Origin: Apostichopus japonicus
Lineage: Eukaryota; Echinodermata; Holothuroidea; Aspidochirotida; Stichopodidae
Length of the DNA stretch: 64,000 bases
Reading direction: 5' to 3'
Assembly (NCBI RefSeq): GCF_037975245.1
Contig: NC_092576.1
Span: forward strand, 18,592,611-18,656,610
The notes under the pieces were generated by a model that was given only the letters and a program-made list of their open reading frames with translations, was not told the DNA's origin and made no database searches. Shown in pieces: positions 11,968-24,009 of the stretch. The position numbers were made by a program, and so were the translations under genes. Positions within the stretch are counted from its first letter, which is position 1. The number at the start of each line of letters is the position of its first letter.

Positions 11968-13014
11968 AACTGGAATAATGGATTGGTGAAACAATGTTTT
12001 ATTTGATACAGCGAAGTAAGGGAGTTACATGAATAATAGTTAATGCAATGAATATGATTAAAATCTTTGTTTTACTAACGAAAATTATTCTCAAATACAG
12101 CAACATAAGAATTTGTATAAATGGATTATTAATAATGAATTTTATGATGCTGTGAAGGAAGAAAATTCATTAACAAATTTTAATTTGTATGCTGCATGTC
12201 ATATACCTGTCCAGAAACTAAAAAGAAAAATTCAAACTCATAGAATGCACCTTACCTGGCTCCAAGCAATGACATATAAATCTAGTCCTCATTGTATCTA
12301 CAGAAGTTGTTTGTCCGATTTTAATCGAAAGCCTTTCCTTTCATTGAAAATTTTGATCTTCAGTAAAAATATTCTTCTGTCTGCAGATTTTATTGATGAC
12401 AGTACTTCCTTCTCTTGTGGAGAAATTCCACCAGCTCTTGTTAACCTACAACAAACCAAAACAACATTTCAATCATATGTCAAAGTTTCACTGAAGTAAA
12501 TTCCATGTAAATATTTTTTAAAGCCTCACATTTTGATATTGACATTGTTGCAAAAGGTACAAATAAACACATCATAATCAAGGTTAAAATGTGATGGTGT
12601 GTTAACACCTCAAGTCTTTGCTTCACAATCCTACCTACAATTCATTCCAGCCTGCCAGATGGCAGATTTACATTACATTTGGTTTTCAAAGACTACACAT
12701 AAAGTCATTTCAATTCTGATAACATTCTATGATGGTGGAAGTAGCAAAGTAAAACAAAAGGTTTGGCAGTGGACTTGGTGGGAAGTGGAAAGTCTTTCTT
12801 ACATTAATTTGTTAGCCGTTGCCTTAGATCGTTTACAGTTTTTGAAAATAAACAGCAAATTTTCATCATCTTTGTTCGTGTTGAAACTTAGTACAGTAAA
12901 TTTATATTATGTATAGTGTGTGTTGATCAGACTAAGAGGATATTAAAGGGAAGGCTTTAGAAAACTAACTTCAGGTCATAGGGATTTAAAATATATCTCA
13001 CAGTCAATACTTAC
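11968..13014. other. Non-coding stretch downstream of the tandem duplication
   Basis: It starts with a decayed third copy of the tandem unit. A 128-codon frame (12113-12499) overlaps this and has no domain I recognise, so I do not call a gene. An AATAAA-like signal occurs near 12561. Confidence 0.35.
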
Positions 13015-13226
13015 TGAATATTAAAGACAACTGGGGATGTTTGCAATATATGCTTGTGGGAGCTCCTTATTTCCATATAAGCCATTTCTCGCTGCATCCC
13101 ATGGTCAGCACGAACCAGCAGCTCAAAGTTACAGTATTTTGATATCCTGCGTCGACCTTGAAATTGCAGCCCTGTACTTCTTGCAATAAAGTGGAGCATA
13201 TCTGCTGTGGTGTTCTCATTCTGCAT
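13015..13226 (-). CDS. Putative coding exon, unknown protein (minus strand)
   Basis: On the minus strand an ATG at 13226-13224 opens 70 codons (starts MQNENTTADMLHFIARSTG, later RRRISKYCNFELLVRADHG). The frame meets a strong splice donor, GTAAGTATT, directly after the bases of 13015; ignoring the donor, a stop would follow within two codons. The peptide is mixed in composition and not low-complexity, unlike neighbouring chance frames. A promoter-like region and a donor-bearing exon candidate lie upstream on the same strand near 16.5-16.7 kb, which would make this the first coding exon. I recognise no family, and no downstream exon could be identified. Confidence 0.27.
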
Positions 13227-16200
13227 TCATGCATTCCTCAAATTGTGCCAAATTTAAGCCATCTTTTCTGACAAGAGAATGAACATAAATAAGTCCAGAT
13301 AATTGTTTCATAAATTGCAAGTGGAAGTCTTGACAGTGCAGTTCCCTATTTGATGTCAATACTTACTGTAGTGTACATGTTGTCCAATATTCATGTCAGT
13401 TTAGTTAATTTAGCTATCACTTTTTTCATGGAAACCGCATATGCAACAATTGAGAAAAATGCCACACTACTAAGTTTGAATATTGATCTATTATTTGGTA
13501 TGTAAGTTGTACCCAGGAATTTAGCATGCAATCACTTCAAGAGATTGACTGAGTATTCATGCATGGTTCAATGCCTCATCTCGCATGCAGTTCATTTACT
13601 TAAAAATTGCATGCACCCTAGACTATGTATACCGGTACATTTAGTCCCTCAACGTATCATTTGGGGTTTAAGCTCAGGAGTACTCGTGTACACAGACTTT
13701 GGCATTATGACTGAGTTCATTTTTAATGTTTGGTTTCAATGATGTTGAAACTTTCCACTCACGATGGCATATGTGTGCGTGTGCATTGGTAGGAGTACTG
13801 TGTTTGTGATCCTAGCTTGTAAACACAGTTTCTCATGACAGTAAGCTATATCGGACAGATCTCATAGTTGGTACAGTATGTATGTATAGATGCATCACAA
13901 GTACAAGAAGCCTATTGTTTTTGGTGAAGGTCAAAGGTACAGTACTTTAGGTAAAAATGGTCAAATTGTTAAAACTCAATTTGAAGCATGGATAGATCTA
14001 TTTATTGGTATGTCTAGGCCAGTGGTTGGGTCAACAGGGCAAACTTGTGAAAACCTTATTTAAACCATACATCTCAAAGCAGGGTACACTAGCTTGCAGA
14101 GATCTACATAATGTTTAGTATCATGTTATATCGCTACAGAAGGCTTTCAGTGGTCTTTTTAGATCCCCAACTGTCACTTTGAAAATGTTGTTTATCACAG
14201 TTCTCAATAGTTTTTTGCTGTATATTATTAAGATACAATAAGTTGTACATGCAGCCTACACATATACAGTAGCATACATGTCAAATTGACAAATTCATAA
14301 AATGAAACTTATTACATAATGGAAACCATGTGCAGTGCAGTTTGCATAATGGTGATCTATTTATACACCCAACCAGCTAGTATCAGATCATAGCAACATG
14401 TTACCACATGTATGCATTTAAGTGTTTTGTCACACAGTACTGTGCTAACATCATACAAGGGAGTTTTATTTGTTCCATAACAACTCTGATCATAATAGCC
14501 TGTTCGTGCAGGGAGTTGTAATGGAACAACTCCCTGGTTTGTGCTATGGACATGAGAACTATTTAGTGCCTGTTGAACATTAGTCTTGTGCATTTTCATG
14601 TTACTTACTAACACCAAATTACTGCACACCTGTAGATGGTCATTTTTAAAAGTATGAAAACTGAATACAATCAAGAGCTTTTATTTGGACATGATACCCA
14701 ATATGAAACTACTTAAGTTGCACATACTGTATGTATGCTGGTTTTTATATCATGAATGATTTTTATAGGAGCCATGATTTTTTTTTTTTATGAAGTAGGT
14801 CTGGATTCCCTTGGCATTATAACCTGATTGATATTTAACCTCTGTGATTGCACTAATATGTGAGACCATTGATCAACCTAATTAATAGCTTTTAATGATG
14901 AAGACACAGATAACAATTTCATAACTCATTAGTGTGAACACAATGCAAGGTTCAATGAGGTAAGTACTGTTATTTCCTTAAAATGCATAGCTGGTGGTTT
15001 TTCAACATACTCTAATCCTTTCAAATATGTTACATTGAATCTTTACACTTTTCCATTGATATATCACACACTGTGTTTTTTTGTTATGGGACTCCGTAAA
15101 ACTGGATCAAACCTAGCAATTTTGGACAAGGAATTTTCTCTTTTTGCAAAAACTCCTGAGTGCTCAAGTGACTGTACAGTAGGTCACCCTGTGAAGGCAT
15201 TGTGGGACTTTGAGGAATACTTTTGATCAAGCTATTACTTCAGCACTATTAACACTACCCACATCATAATGTTAATATCAAAATGCCTAAATTACTTAGC
15301 CATGATTGCATTGTTATTCTAAAATGAATACTCAATTGTTTACCTTCAGCCATGATTCATCCCATAGGTGCAGGGAAAAAAAACTCATGTTACAAAAAAT
15401 TGTTGTACACTGCTACACTGAGGCCCTATGTGACTTACTGTAGTTCTCTGAATCAGAACCAATGACACACCACTACTACTGTACACACAGGGCTAATTGA
15501 TGCACACTTACACATATAGAGAATATTGTGGGGATGAATATTGTACTGAGACGGGAAACGTTTTCACATTTTTTACTTTTGTAACCCGTTTATGAAATCT
15601 ATCAGGGCCTTTCTTTTACTGTAGTGTTCCGTTTGCTTGTGTATCTGTTTTTGTGGAGTTGTGACTTTCTGACTGCCTTATTTTATGGCAGAGAGATTGA
15701 GACATACCCAAAGATTTATATTTTGTGAAATGGTTCAAAATTGCATCGCACGAATGCAAGTTCTTTCATACCCCTAAATTGACACATCTGTCGATAAGCT
15801 TACTGTAGTGAAGGCCTAAGTAAACATCCATTATCTTTGGATGCTGTTTGCTATGCTCTGAGGTAATTTTGTATTTTCTGAAATGGACAATAAATTTTCT
15901 ATCTATCTGAGCCTCTAACCTCAGAAAGGTCAGGTCCCAGAGATTAGTGGTATAATATTGAGGTAGGCCTAATTTTGGTTATTTTTAGGGAGTAAGATTT
16001 CCAAATGCCCCAAAACATGCACAAACACAATTTGATCAGCATATACCTGAAATGGATTCAAACTCATGAAATATTTAACTCTGCTTGGCTGCAAAAAGTT
16101 ATGGTTGCCTGCTGTATAGTTGCTAGTACTAGCTACAGTAGTAGTAGGCTAGTATAGTAATAGTAGTACTAGGCCTAGGCCTAGTAATATTTGGAGGTGC

Positions 16201-16523
16201 GTCAATTATTAAGCCTTTACTTTAAATGATCTGGAAGATCACCAGGCTGCAAAATGTGTAGGTTGACCAGTCTGTTACAAGTATATACTTTAATTTATTT
16301 ATCATATTTTATATTCCGAGTATCAGCAAAGGCAGTAGCAGGCAGCTGTGATTTACCATAGCCAGTAATACTGATAGGTCCAATTTAGGGCTAACGTCAG
16401 GCCTAGGCTAGTCTACTCTAAGTCTAACTCTAACCATGGTCTTACTTTATTTGTGTTCAGCATGAAGGTATTTACTCTAAATGTTATTAATATATCCGGA
16501 ACACTTTTAAGGAATTTACTTAC
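13227..16523. other. No gene seen; possible intron of a minus-strand gene
   Basis: This stretch would be the first intron if the candidate exons at 13015-13226 and 16524-16690 belong together. It contains many tactgta words, a dense patch of TAGGCCTAGGCCTAG-like words at about 16130-16190, and near 15890 a caataaattttctatctatc segment that resembles the 3' tail of a retroposon. Confidence 0.3.
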
Positions 16524-16690
16524 AATGCATATACTCCACCAAAGTTCCAAAAGCCAACTTCAAATGGGCAACGTTTACGGTAACCTGCGGCACTTTCCTT
16601 CGTAGACTACATGGCTAGGCCTACATAAAGTAACGTTGAATGTAGCCTAGGCTATTGGGATAGCAACGATACGATCCGATCGACTGCTCT
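16524..16690 (-). other. Candidate non-coding first exon (minus strand)
   Basis: Reading the minus strand from about 16690 there is no ATG opening a long frame, but a strong donor, GTAAGTAAAT, begins at 16523. With the TATA-like motif just upstream this resembles a 5' UTR exon. The evidence is splice-signal quality only. Confidence 0.25.
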
Positions 16691-16713
16691 ACCACCGAAC
16701 ACAGAAAGAACTG

Positions 16714-16721
16714 CTTATATA
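16714..16721 (-). promoter_or_regulatory. TATA-like element on the minus strand
   Basis: The minus-strand word TATATAAG lies in GC-richer surroundings (CCCCCATATATAAGC). A start site about 30 bases downstream would fall near 16690, ahead of the candidate first exon. In AT-rich DNA such words are common, so support is weak. Confidence 0.27.
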
Positions 16722-17191
16722 TGGGGGCGTTGTTTCGTTACGTGTAAATTTGCCAGTTAAAATAGAAACTCTTATTTTCTTAAATATCCCAAATTAATGG
16801 AAGAAAACATACAAACACGAAGATTTCAGTGTAATTAGAGGAACCTGTAAGTTTCGGAACTATATATAGCCGCATTTGGTCAAAATCGAGGTGTAAAGTT
16901 GGGATCAACATATATACCATGTTCGTAATTCTGTTATATACCCTTCGGAATTACCTCCACTTTTGAGGGGATATTTTACCCTTTAAATGAACGATTTTTT
17001 TTTTGTAACTTCGGAATTGATAAGTTTATGAGGTTTTCTCTTAACTCGAAATAATCATTCCTCAAAGGAAGTGAAATTGATTGAACAAGAAGACCCTAGA
17101 CTTAGGTTTACCTGGTGTCAGGTAAACCTATCCCCGAGGTAAACCTATGTCCCAGCTATCATGCGTTGAAGTAAACAAATATACCAATGTG

Positions 17192-17292
<101 letters not shown>

Positions 17293-17788
17293 GTACATTT
17301 TTCTTTTCTTTTCTCCCTGGGAGTCTCCTACCTTGTTAAGTCTTTTTAAGACTTTATGAGAGTCTTCCTTTCCCATTGTATATACACAATTGGAGATAAA
17401 AACAGATAAATAAATGAAAAAGATACCTTCTGGTAATGTTTCCATCTTGCGGCGGGTAGAACTTGAACGACCACTAGTTGTATATAGAGTTTTATACTCC
17501 GTTCGTTTGATCCTGGTTGTATTGTTTGTGTGTAGAAGTGGTACAAGACATCATATACACAATTACACACCTAACACGAATTAATCGATAATTCGGTGTT
17601 TGGACAGGGCCCGTTGTCTCCTGGTATCCCGGTAACCCTTTACACTAACCATTATCCTGTCAACACAAAGGGAAACTATTGCCTTCTATTGAATAGCTCC
17701 AATGATTCAATGTATACGTATATGGATTACTGGTCACCGTTAGTTATGGATTGCCGTACGTTGGGACAGGTGAACACATGATCAATAT

Positions 17789-18278
17789 AACGGGGCACTC
17801 GGGGAGTTTGGAGGAAGAGGCGATTATGTGAGAGTGTAGTGGGGTTGTTCATGTTTGTTTGTGTGTAGGCCTTATATACGCTTCACAAGTGATGACATTG
17901 GACAAAAGATATCCCGGCCACCATGCAGTTGTCATACAATAGAAAACAGTTGAAACCTGTTCATATACAGTACGTTATTACCAGTTAAAAGATGTTGCGC
18001 CTGTTGAAAACAGTTGGAACATGTTAATACCTGTTATTACCTGTCACCAAATACCAGTTGCAACAGGTAGCTGTTAAAACCAGTTCAACAGGTATTAACT
18101 GGAATTTTCACCTGGAGAATAACGGGGCACTCGGTGTTTTGGGGGATAAGGCGTTTTGTGAGGGTGTATTGGGGTTGTTCTTGTTTGTATATATGTGTGT
18201 AGGCCTTATCTACGCTTCACAAGTGATGACATTGAACAAAAGATATCCCTGCCACCATGCAGTTGTCATACAATAGAG
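17789..18278. repeat. Direct duplication of a ~155-bp segment, spaced 332 bp
   Basis: The segment starting aacggggcactcgg and ending atgcagttgtcatacaatag occurs at 17789-17942 and again at 18121-18278 with about 10% differences. The DNA between them (17943-18110) is crowded with short inverted words of the type aacaggt/acctgtt and cagttg/caactg. Confidence 0.75.
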
Positions 18279-18307
18279 GGTTATCCAGACATATAGGGTT
18301 AGAATAA

Positions 18308-18882
18308 GGGAGCAGCTCGATATTCATAAGGTCCGTTACTCATAAGGTTCATTGTTCATAAGGTTCGTTAGTCATTAGGTTTATTGTTCATAAGGTTCGT
18401 TATCCATGATTAGAAAAACCTTATTTTGTCATAAGGTTCGTTAGTGATGGTTGAAATAAAGGTTCGTTTTTCATAATTGAAATAAAGGTTCGTTTTTCAT
18501 AATTGGCAAAAATGTTCGTTATTCATAATCTTCTAGAAATTAGGTTCGCTATTCATAATCGCGGGGTCGTCACGCCCCAGTGCCCCTGCATCTCACTGGC
18601 CAATTATGAAATACGGAACTTTTGTGCTATTATGAATATCGAACTTTTTTTCCGATTATGAAAAACGGACCAATTTTGCTATTATGAATATCGAACCTTT
18701 GTTCCGATTTTGAATAACGGACCTTATGAACAATGACACTTTTTTTATTATGAATAACGAACTTTTTTTTCGATTATGGATAACGAACCTATTTTTTCTC
18801 GAAATACTGTACGTTATGAATAACGAACCTTATGGACAATGACCCTTATGACTAATGGTCCTTATGAATATCGGGCTGACCC
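18308..18882. mobile_element. Foldback element built from ATAAGGTTCGTTA-type words
   Basis: The left half repeats cataaggttcgtta and ataaaggttcg words. The right half carries the inverted forms (taacgaaccttatg). Both ends share the inverted terminus GATATTCATAAGG. The element is bordered by ttagaataa (18299-18307) and atagaataa (18883-18891), a 9-bp duplication with one mismatch. The middle (about 18560-18600) is a short GC-richer spacer. It has no coding capacity. Nine-base duplications fit Mutator-like or foldback transposons. Confidence 0.6.
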
Positions 18883-18891
18883 ATAGAATAA

Positions 18892-19177
18892 AAGCCAAGC
18901 TTATCGGTCGTAGCTTCGTGCTTGTGCCTGTGTCTATTTGTGTCTTGGATTGTCCACCGTTGAAACATTCAGATTAATAATTTGTAATGTCACTTTCCAA
19001 ATCGAAAACATAAACAAAAACAGAATAACAGGATGTTGTTTGTGCGGGATTATACATTTGTCTTTCTTCTCCAATTAAAGCAGTGGGACTCATTCTGTAA
19101 GCTTGATATTGAGTATAAGATCATTAATTTCATGATTTGGTATATCGCTTATATCGCTATTTTATGATATATATTTA

Positions 19178-19275
<98 letters not shown>

Positions 19276-21300
19276 TTAGCTCCTTAGCTCCGTATAGCTT
19301 GAATACGGTCACTTCGATGCTCCAAATCACTGACGTATTTATTCTAACCCATCGACACACACACAGACAAACACACGCACACAAATCAGTTGTATATAAC
19401 GAATTTAATGTTTTTTTTTTTTTACTGTTTGAATGGGTACAGCTTTGTGAATATTACCGTCTCGTTTCAATCTGAAGTGATCAACACACAATGCAGGTAT
19501 ATATTTTGTGAATGCAATGGATGCAAATGAGCCATATATGGAGGATATTAATGTCCATGTGCTTAATGTCTTTTCGTCGTTATATAGTCATCAATTGGAT
19601 ATTTGATACGTGTTACCGGAAGCCGGATAAAACGCTAAACGTTCACTGTGAATTCTGAACTGCTCACATAGCGTAAACATCTTGTCGTACAGGTTTTAGT
19701 AATATGCAAGCAAACTGCACACTTGAATGGCATTAATCTCTCTCTATTGTTATAAACTTATTTCCAATAAGGAAGATGTGGTTCGTCAATGAGTATCGAC
19801 AAAGTCCATAAGTGTGTTACGTGTTGGATATAACGAGGACTACACTTGGTATTCCAGTCATGGCAATTTTCTTCACCTGTTCATTGTTCATCAGAATGGA
19901 GTCCATTGACTTGTAAAGCAAATAGAATAAAGAACAAGGAATCGGATAACATTCTTCCGATATCAAACTAGTTTTATCCTGAGACGTGTACAACAAACAG
20001 ATCGACAGAAGAGTTATAGACATCACCGAAGATCATGTGTAGTATTTGTTCCCTTTCGAGGGGAATTCTGATACACACCTACGATGATCACACAGTCACA
20101 GTCTCGATGCAATGGACTGTGGTTAAGAGCGGATCGGACGTTTGGTAGTCTGGCTTTCGTGCCCAGGTTCTTTCCTGGGTGACTTTTATTAAAATGTATC
20201 ACCTGTAATCACTTATGGGAGAATGATCGACACGGATAGGTTTTGCTGTGTAACTTGATAACTCACTTAAATAATTAAATAATGAATATGGCAGAATGTT
20301 AGTCTTGATATGTTATAAAACAAATTAAAAAGGGAACATTTTACCCCAATATTGTTTCTGTAGCTATACCAGTATTTTCAATATATTTATCGTTAAATAT
20401 ACCTAATTTCTGGAATATTCGTTTAGGCTAACTTGATGGTGACGTCGGCTCCTCACTGTTGTCCATATAGTTAATGTTAATCCGTTGTTTTTTAAGTCAA
20501 CCAGAATATTTGTCCTTAACAATTATTTGAGACCATATAATTATAATTTCTCCCATTGAGTTTTGTAATGCAACCGAGGAACTAGTCTGATGGGCTGTGT
20601 AATAAACTTAAAGGTTCAGTCACTTGAACTAGTTAACCTCAACTGTCTAAAGGGTCATTCCGAAAAGCAAAAAAAAAAAGTAAATGAGCTATAGGAATAC
20701 AACCCTAGCAAGACTGAAAGCAGTGGGTTTTAAAGGTCCACGGCATAACAAGGTTAATTTTGTTCCTTCAAGTAACCAAAGCACAATACAGGGGATTTTT
20801 TGTTTTGGTGAATCTCAAACAAAGTTCTTAAAATCACCCAGTTTCCGAAACTAAATATCCTCTATGAGAATTTGCTACAACACTGCGCTTAGAATGGGAC
20901 CACATTGACACTAGTATACTTTGGTGTTCTCGCAAAAGTGATATAGATCGAATTCTATGTATATTACAATTTTATTTCATGGTCTTGCTGGCTTGTATGT
21001 TTCTATTATTGCAACGAATATAATGCTTGTTTTGGTGTAGGTAGTGTAAATCTTTACCAACGCATTTATGTCAAATAATGAGTTTAATAAAGTTTCTGCA
21101 AACCCTTGTGAACCGCATGACTGTTGGAATGTGTTACTTGACTTACCACAAATAACCCATTTAAATGAAATCCATTCCACCTTCAGAATGACAAAAAAAA
21201 AGGTCTCTCAAAGAATTCGATGGCGCTAGTTTGAATCATGGTGTTATGAATATAAAATATTTATATGGCTCTTATAGGCATCCGTAGACTCACTTTTAGG
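18892..21300. other. Non-coding stretch with a (TA)n tract
   Basis: Apart from the TA tract at 19180-19273 and an A run near 20671, no coding or structural feature was recognised. Confidence 0.45.
19180..19273. repeat. (TA)n microsatellite
   Basis: About 94 bases of pure TA, followed by a ccttagctccttagctcc pair. Confidence 0.95.
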
Positions 21301-21309
21301 AGAATAGCG

Positions 21310-21640
21310 CCTCATCAGGCCACGTATTCAGTGGACGGTGGCTGCAAGCATGCCGGTCGCAGAGATGTCACCACCTCTGGCCAAAGGCAAGGATTCACGC
21401 ACGCCACCTAGTACGCTTCTGGTCGATTTCACCGACCCTCTGCGCATCCCCCCGGGTTCTTTTGCGACAACAAGGGAGACATGGCACGGGATCCTAGGCC
21501 ACAAAAAGCACCATACCTACAGCCAATGGTATTATCGCCAGAGGCCTGTCTTGAACCCTAGCCACGATTTACACGACCGACGAGGAATGAGTCTTTCGTC
21601 ACCCTCTTAACCATATCGGCCATCACATCAGCTAGTAATT
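21310..21640 (-). mobile_element. tRNA-derived SINE-like segment
   Basis: On the minus strand the segment starts GGCCGATATGGTTAAGAGGGT, which matches an A-box context of a serine/leucine-type tRNA, followed about 50 bases later by GGGTTCAAGAC, a B-box-like word. The GC content is distinctly higher than the flanks. The remaining body is unrelated to any gene. The 90-codon frame on the plus strand (21338-21610) is a by-product. Confidence 0.42.
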
Positions 21641-21656
21641 TAAATGGTTGAATTAA

Positions 21657-21923
21657 TTTTCTTTCAGTTTATTCACATTTTCACTTTACAAACCTACTAG
21701 AAAGCAATAAATACAGGATTAAACAAGGAAAGGAAAGAATTACTTATGATTACAAGCTAAGAAAAGGGAATAAGTTAATCTACACTCTAACACTACGGTA
21801 ACTTAATTTGTACTACCCCCGTACCATTTCACAGAACGACGAACCATGAATCCACGTTTTCATAAATTTGATTTCTGACCATCTTCTAAAATCAATTTCA
21901 ATGCGTTCTTGTATATCTCTATA
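21657..21923 (-). mobile_element. LINE 3'-end fragment A (267 bp)
   Basis: It is nearly identical to the 3' terminal part of fragment B next to it. Its 3' end on the minus strand is the same CTGAAAGAAAA terminus. It is bordered on both sides by the 10-bp word gttgaattaa (21647-21656 and 21924-21933), consistent with a separate, strongly 5'-truncated insertion. Confidence 0.6.
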
Positions 21924-21933
21924 GTTGAATTAA

Positions 21934-22556
21934 TTTTCTTTCAGTTTATTCACATTTTCACTTTACAAACCTACTAGAAAGCAATAAATACAGGATTAAA
22001 CAAGGAAAGGAAAGAATTACTTATGATTACAAGCTAAGAAAAGGGAATAAGTTAATCTACACTCTAACACTACGGTAACTTAATTTGTACTACCCCCCGT
22101 ACCATTTCACAGAACGACGAACCATGAATCCACGTTTTCATAAATTTGATTTCTGACCATCTTCTAAAATCAATTTCAATGCGTTCTTGTATATCTCTTT
22201 TAATCAATTTGACCACCTCCTTTTCATCAATAATTCTCTTATCAAAAACCAGCCGACACCTTCTATTCCAAACTATCTTTTTCACAATACTAAAAATTAA
22301 AACAAGTCTTTCCCATGTTAACCTATGTATTCCAGGGTTAGGAATACCACGTAAAAATACATCGCAAGTGAGTAACACATTCCTACCAACTACTCTTTTG
22401 AAAAATGTATCAACCCAAGATATAACTCTCGATAAATGTGGACACTCCCAAAACATATGTCGAATAGTCTCTGGATTCTTGCAAAAAGAACAGAGACCAT
22501 CCCCAATCCCCCACCTGTGCAGTTTCTCTGCCGTGCACATTGCCCCGTGAGTAATT
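21934..22556 (-). mobile_element. LINE 3'-end fragment B with RT-associated zinc-binding domain
   Basis: The minus-strand frame 22540-22070 encodes 156 residues typical of the C-terminus of a non-LTR retrotransposon ORF2. It contains the cysteine/histidine cluster CSFCKNPETIRHMFWECPH of the zf-RVT family, then a basic, tryptophan-containing tail. The reverse transcriptase core is absent, so the copy is 5'-truncated and dead. It ends at CTGAAAGAAAA and is flanked by gttgaattaa on both sides (21924-21933 and 22558-22567). Confidence 0.7.
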
Positions 22557-22624
22557 GGTTGAATTAATATATCAAGACTTCCGCGTCGACTACTGAAATA
22601 GAAAAAGAAATTTAAATGTGTTAA

Positions 22625-22700
22625 CCAACCATTGATGGAGTCGAACTCAGTTCATCAGGGTTACCAGTCCACTGCTCTACCAACTGAGCCATTAGACGAG
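22625..22700 (-). repeat. tRNA-like (threonine-type) pseudogene or SINE head
   Basis: The minus strand shows a good D-arm with TGGCTCAGTTGGTAGAGC (A box) and a GAGTTCGACTC B-box-like word. An anticodon-like GGT sits in the expected place. However, the anticodon stem has only two of five pairs and the acceptor stem does not close, so this is not a functional tRNA. Confidence 0.45.
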
Positions 22701-22826
22701 TTAACTTTCTACGAGCTTAAATTGGTATTATTGGTTGGCTACAATCTATTGGTAGCAGAGAATGACACTGCCTCCAACGAAATCTCTATTCATCCTGTTT
22801 TACTTTCATTAGAACAACGGATCTGA

Positions 22827-24009
22827 ATATCTTTATTAACAAGAAGCTCACGCTTCAATGTCTTTGTTTACATTGCAGCAAGCAGTAAGAATGTCGTATC
22901 CTCTCAAGACGTAAATATACAATAGGCTTATGCCCCGATATATCGATGACTTCGAAGCAGGCAGTAAAGAAAAACGGATTCCGTGAAATCTTCTTATTCA
23001 CAAAAGCTTGCTTAAGATTATGCTCGCAAGAGATTTCTTGCTGTAAGTTGTTTCCTTTACAACTATATTCGATGCAGACGATCATGAACTGGGATTAAGC
23101 CTGAAATTTCAACAAACAATACCTATTCACATTTCAAGACCTTTTTTGAATTAGGAAAGGACAATACTTATTAAATAAAAAACGTTAACTTCATGTGACT
23201 AATCTTATATAAGGATATGATGGGCTTGAAATAACACAGTCATTCGAAACACGAAACAGGATTCATAGGGTTTTAAGTTTATGCAAGTAATTTTGGGAAA
23301 CACGGGAATCGGGAATTCGTCAACTACAAGACTTTGTTTTAGTCCACAAATAACCAGTTGTGTTTATTGATCCTTTTAAACTGCGGTATTTGCGTGTATA
23401 GCCCCCCCTCCCAAATGACTGTGTTTCACACACATACAGAAGTGTGTATATAGTTTAATACAAAATATTAGAATCATCTTTATAAATATTTAAAATTTTG
23501 ATCTATTATCAGCCAACGTTGTTAAAAATTGTTGCATTTTGAAGGACTGAATGGTTACGAGGAAGGGACGGTGACGGGGACGAGGTTAATATGTTTTTTA
23601 TAACTTTTATACGTGCAATACATTTTGTCAACACTCTGACATGGTCGACTCTATCAGCAGCTGAAATCTGTATAAAGCATAAGTTATGGGAGGCAATAGC
23701 ATGCCTTTCAAGGTCGTAGCTACTCTCCCCTCACCGCAGCCCCTCCTTCTTATATCATTTGCCGCGACGAACCATGACAATTGTATCTTAGATCTCTAAA
23801 ACAAAGAAATAAACGAACGGAATAAAATTTAAGTTTCCTTCTCCTATTTGATATGAAAAGAGGTATTTGCGTCACCTCTCATAGAGTGTGGGTTAGAAAT
23901 AATTGACATAGAACAAAAAATAATTTGTCTTGCATCCAGAACTCTACTTTAATTTATTATGTGTCTTTCATCCAGAATTCTGTTTTACCCTGTTTAACAA
24001 AAGATGTTG
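22827..24009. other. Non-coding stretch, nothing recognised
   Basis: No open frame, splice pair or repeat structure could be supported here. Confidence 0.4.

Noticed and set aside
12113-12499. 128-codon plus-strand frame
   Set aside because: Its start lies next to a decayed tandem repeat copy and no homology or signal supports coding.
22625-22700. Functional tRNA-Thr gene
   Set aside because: Anticodon and acceptor stems do not pair.
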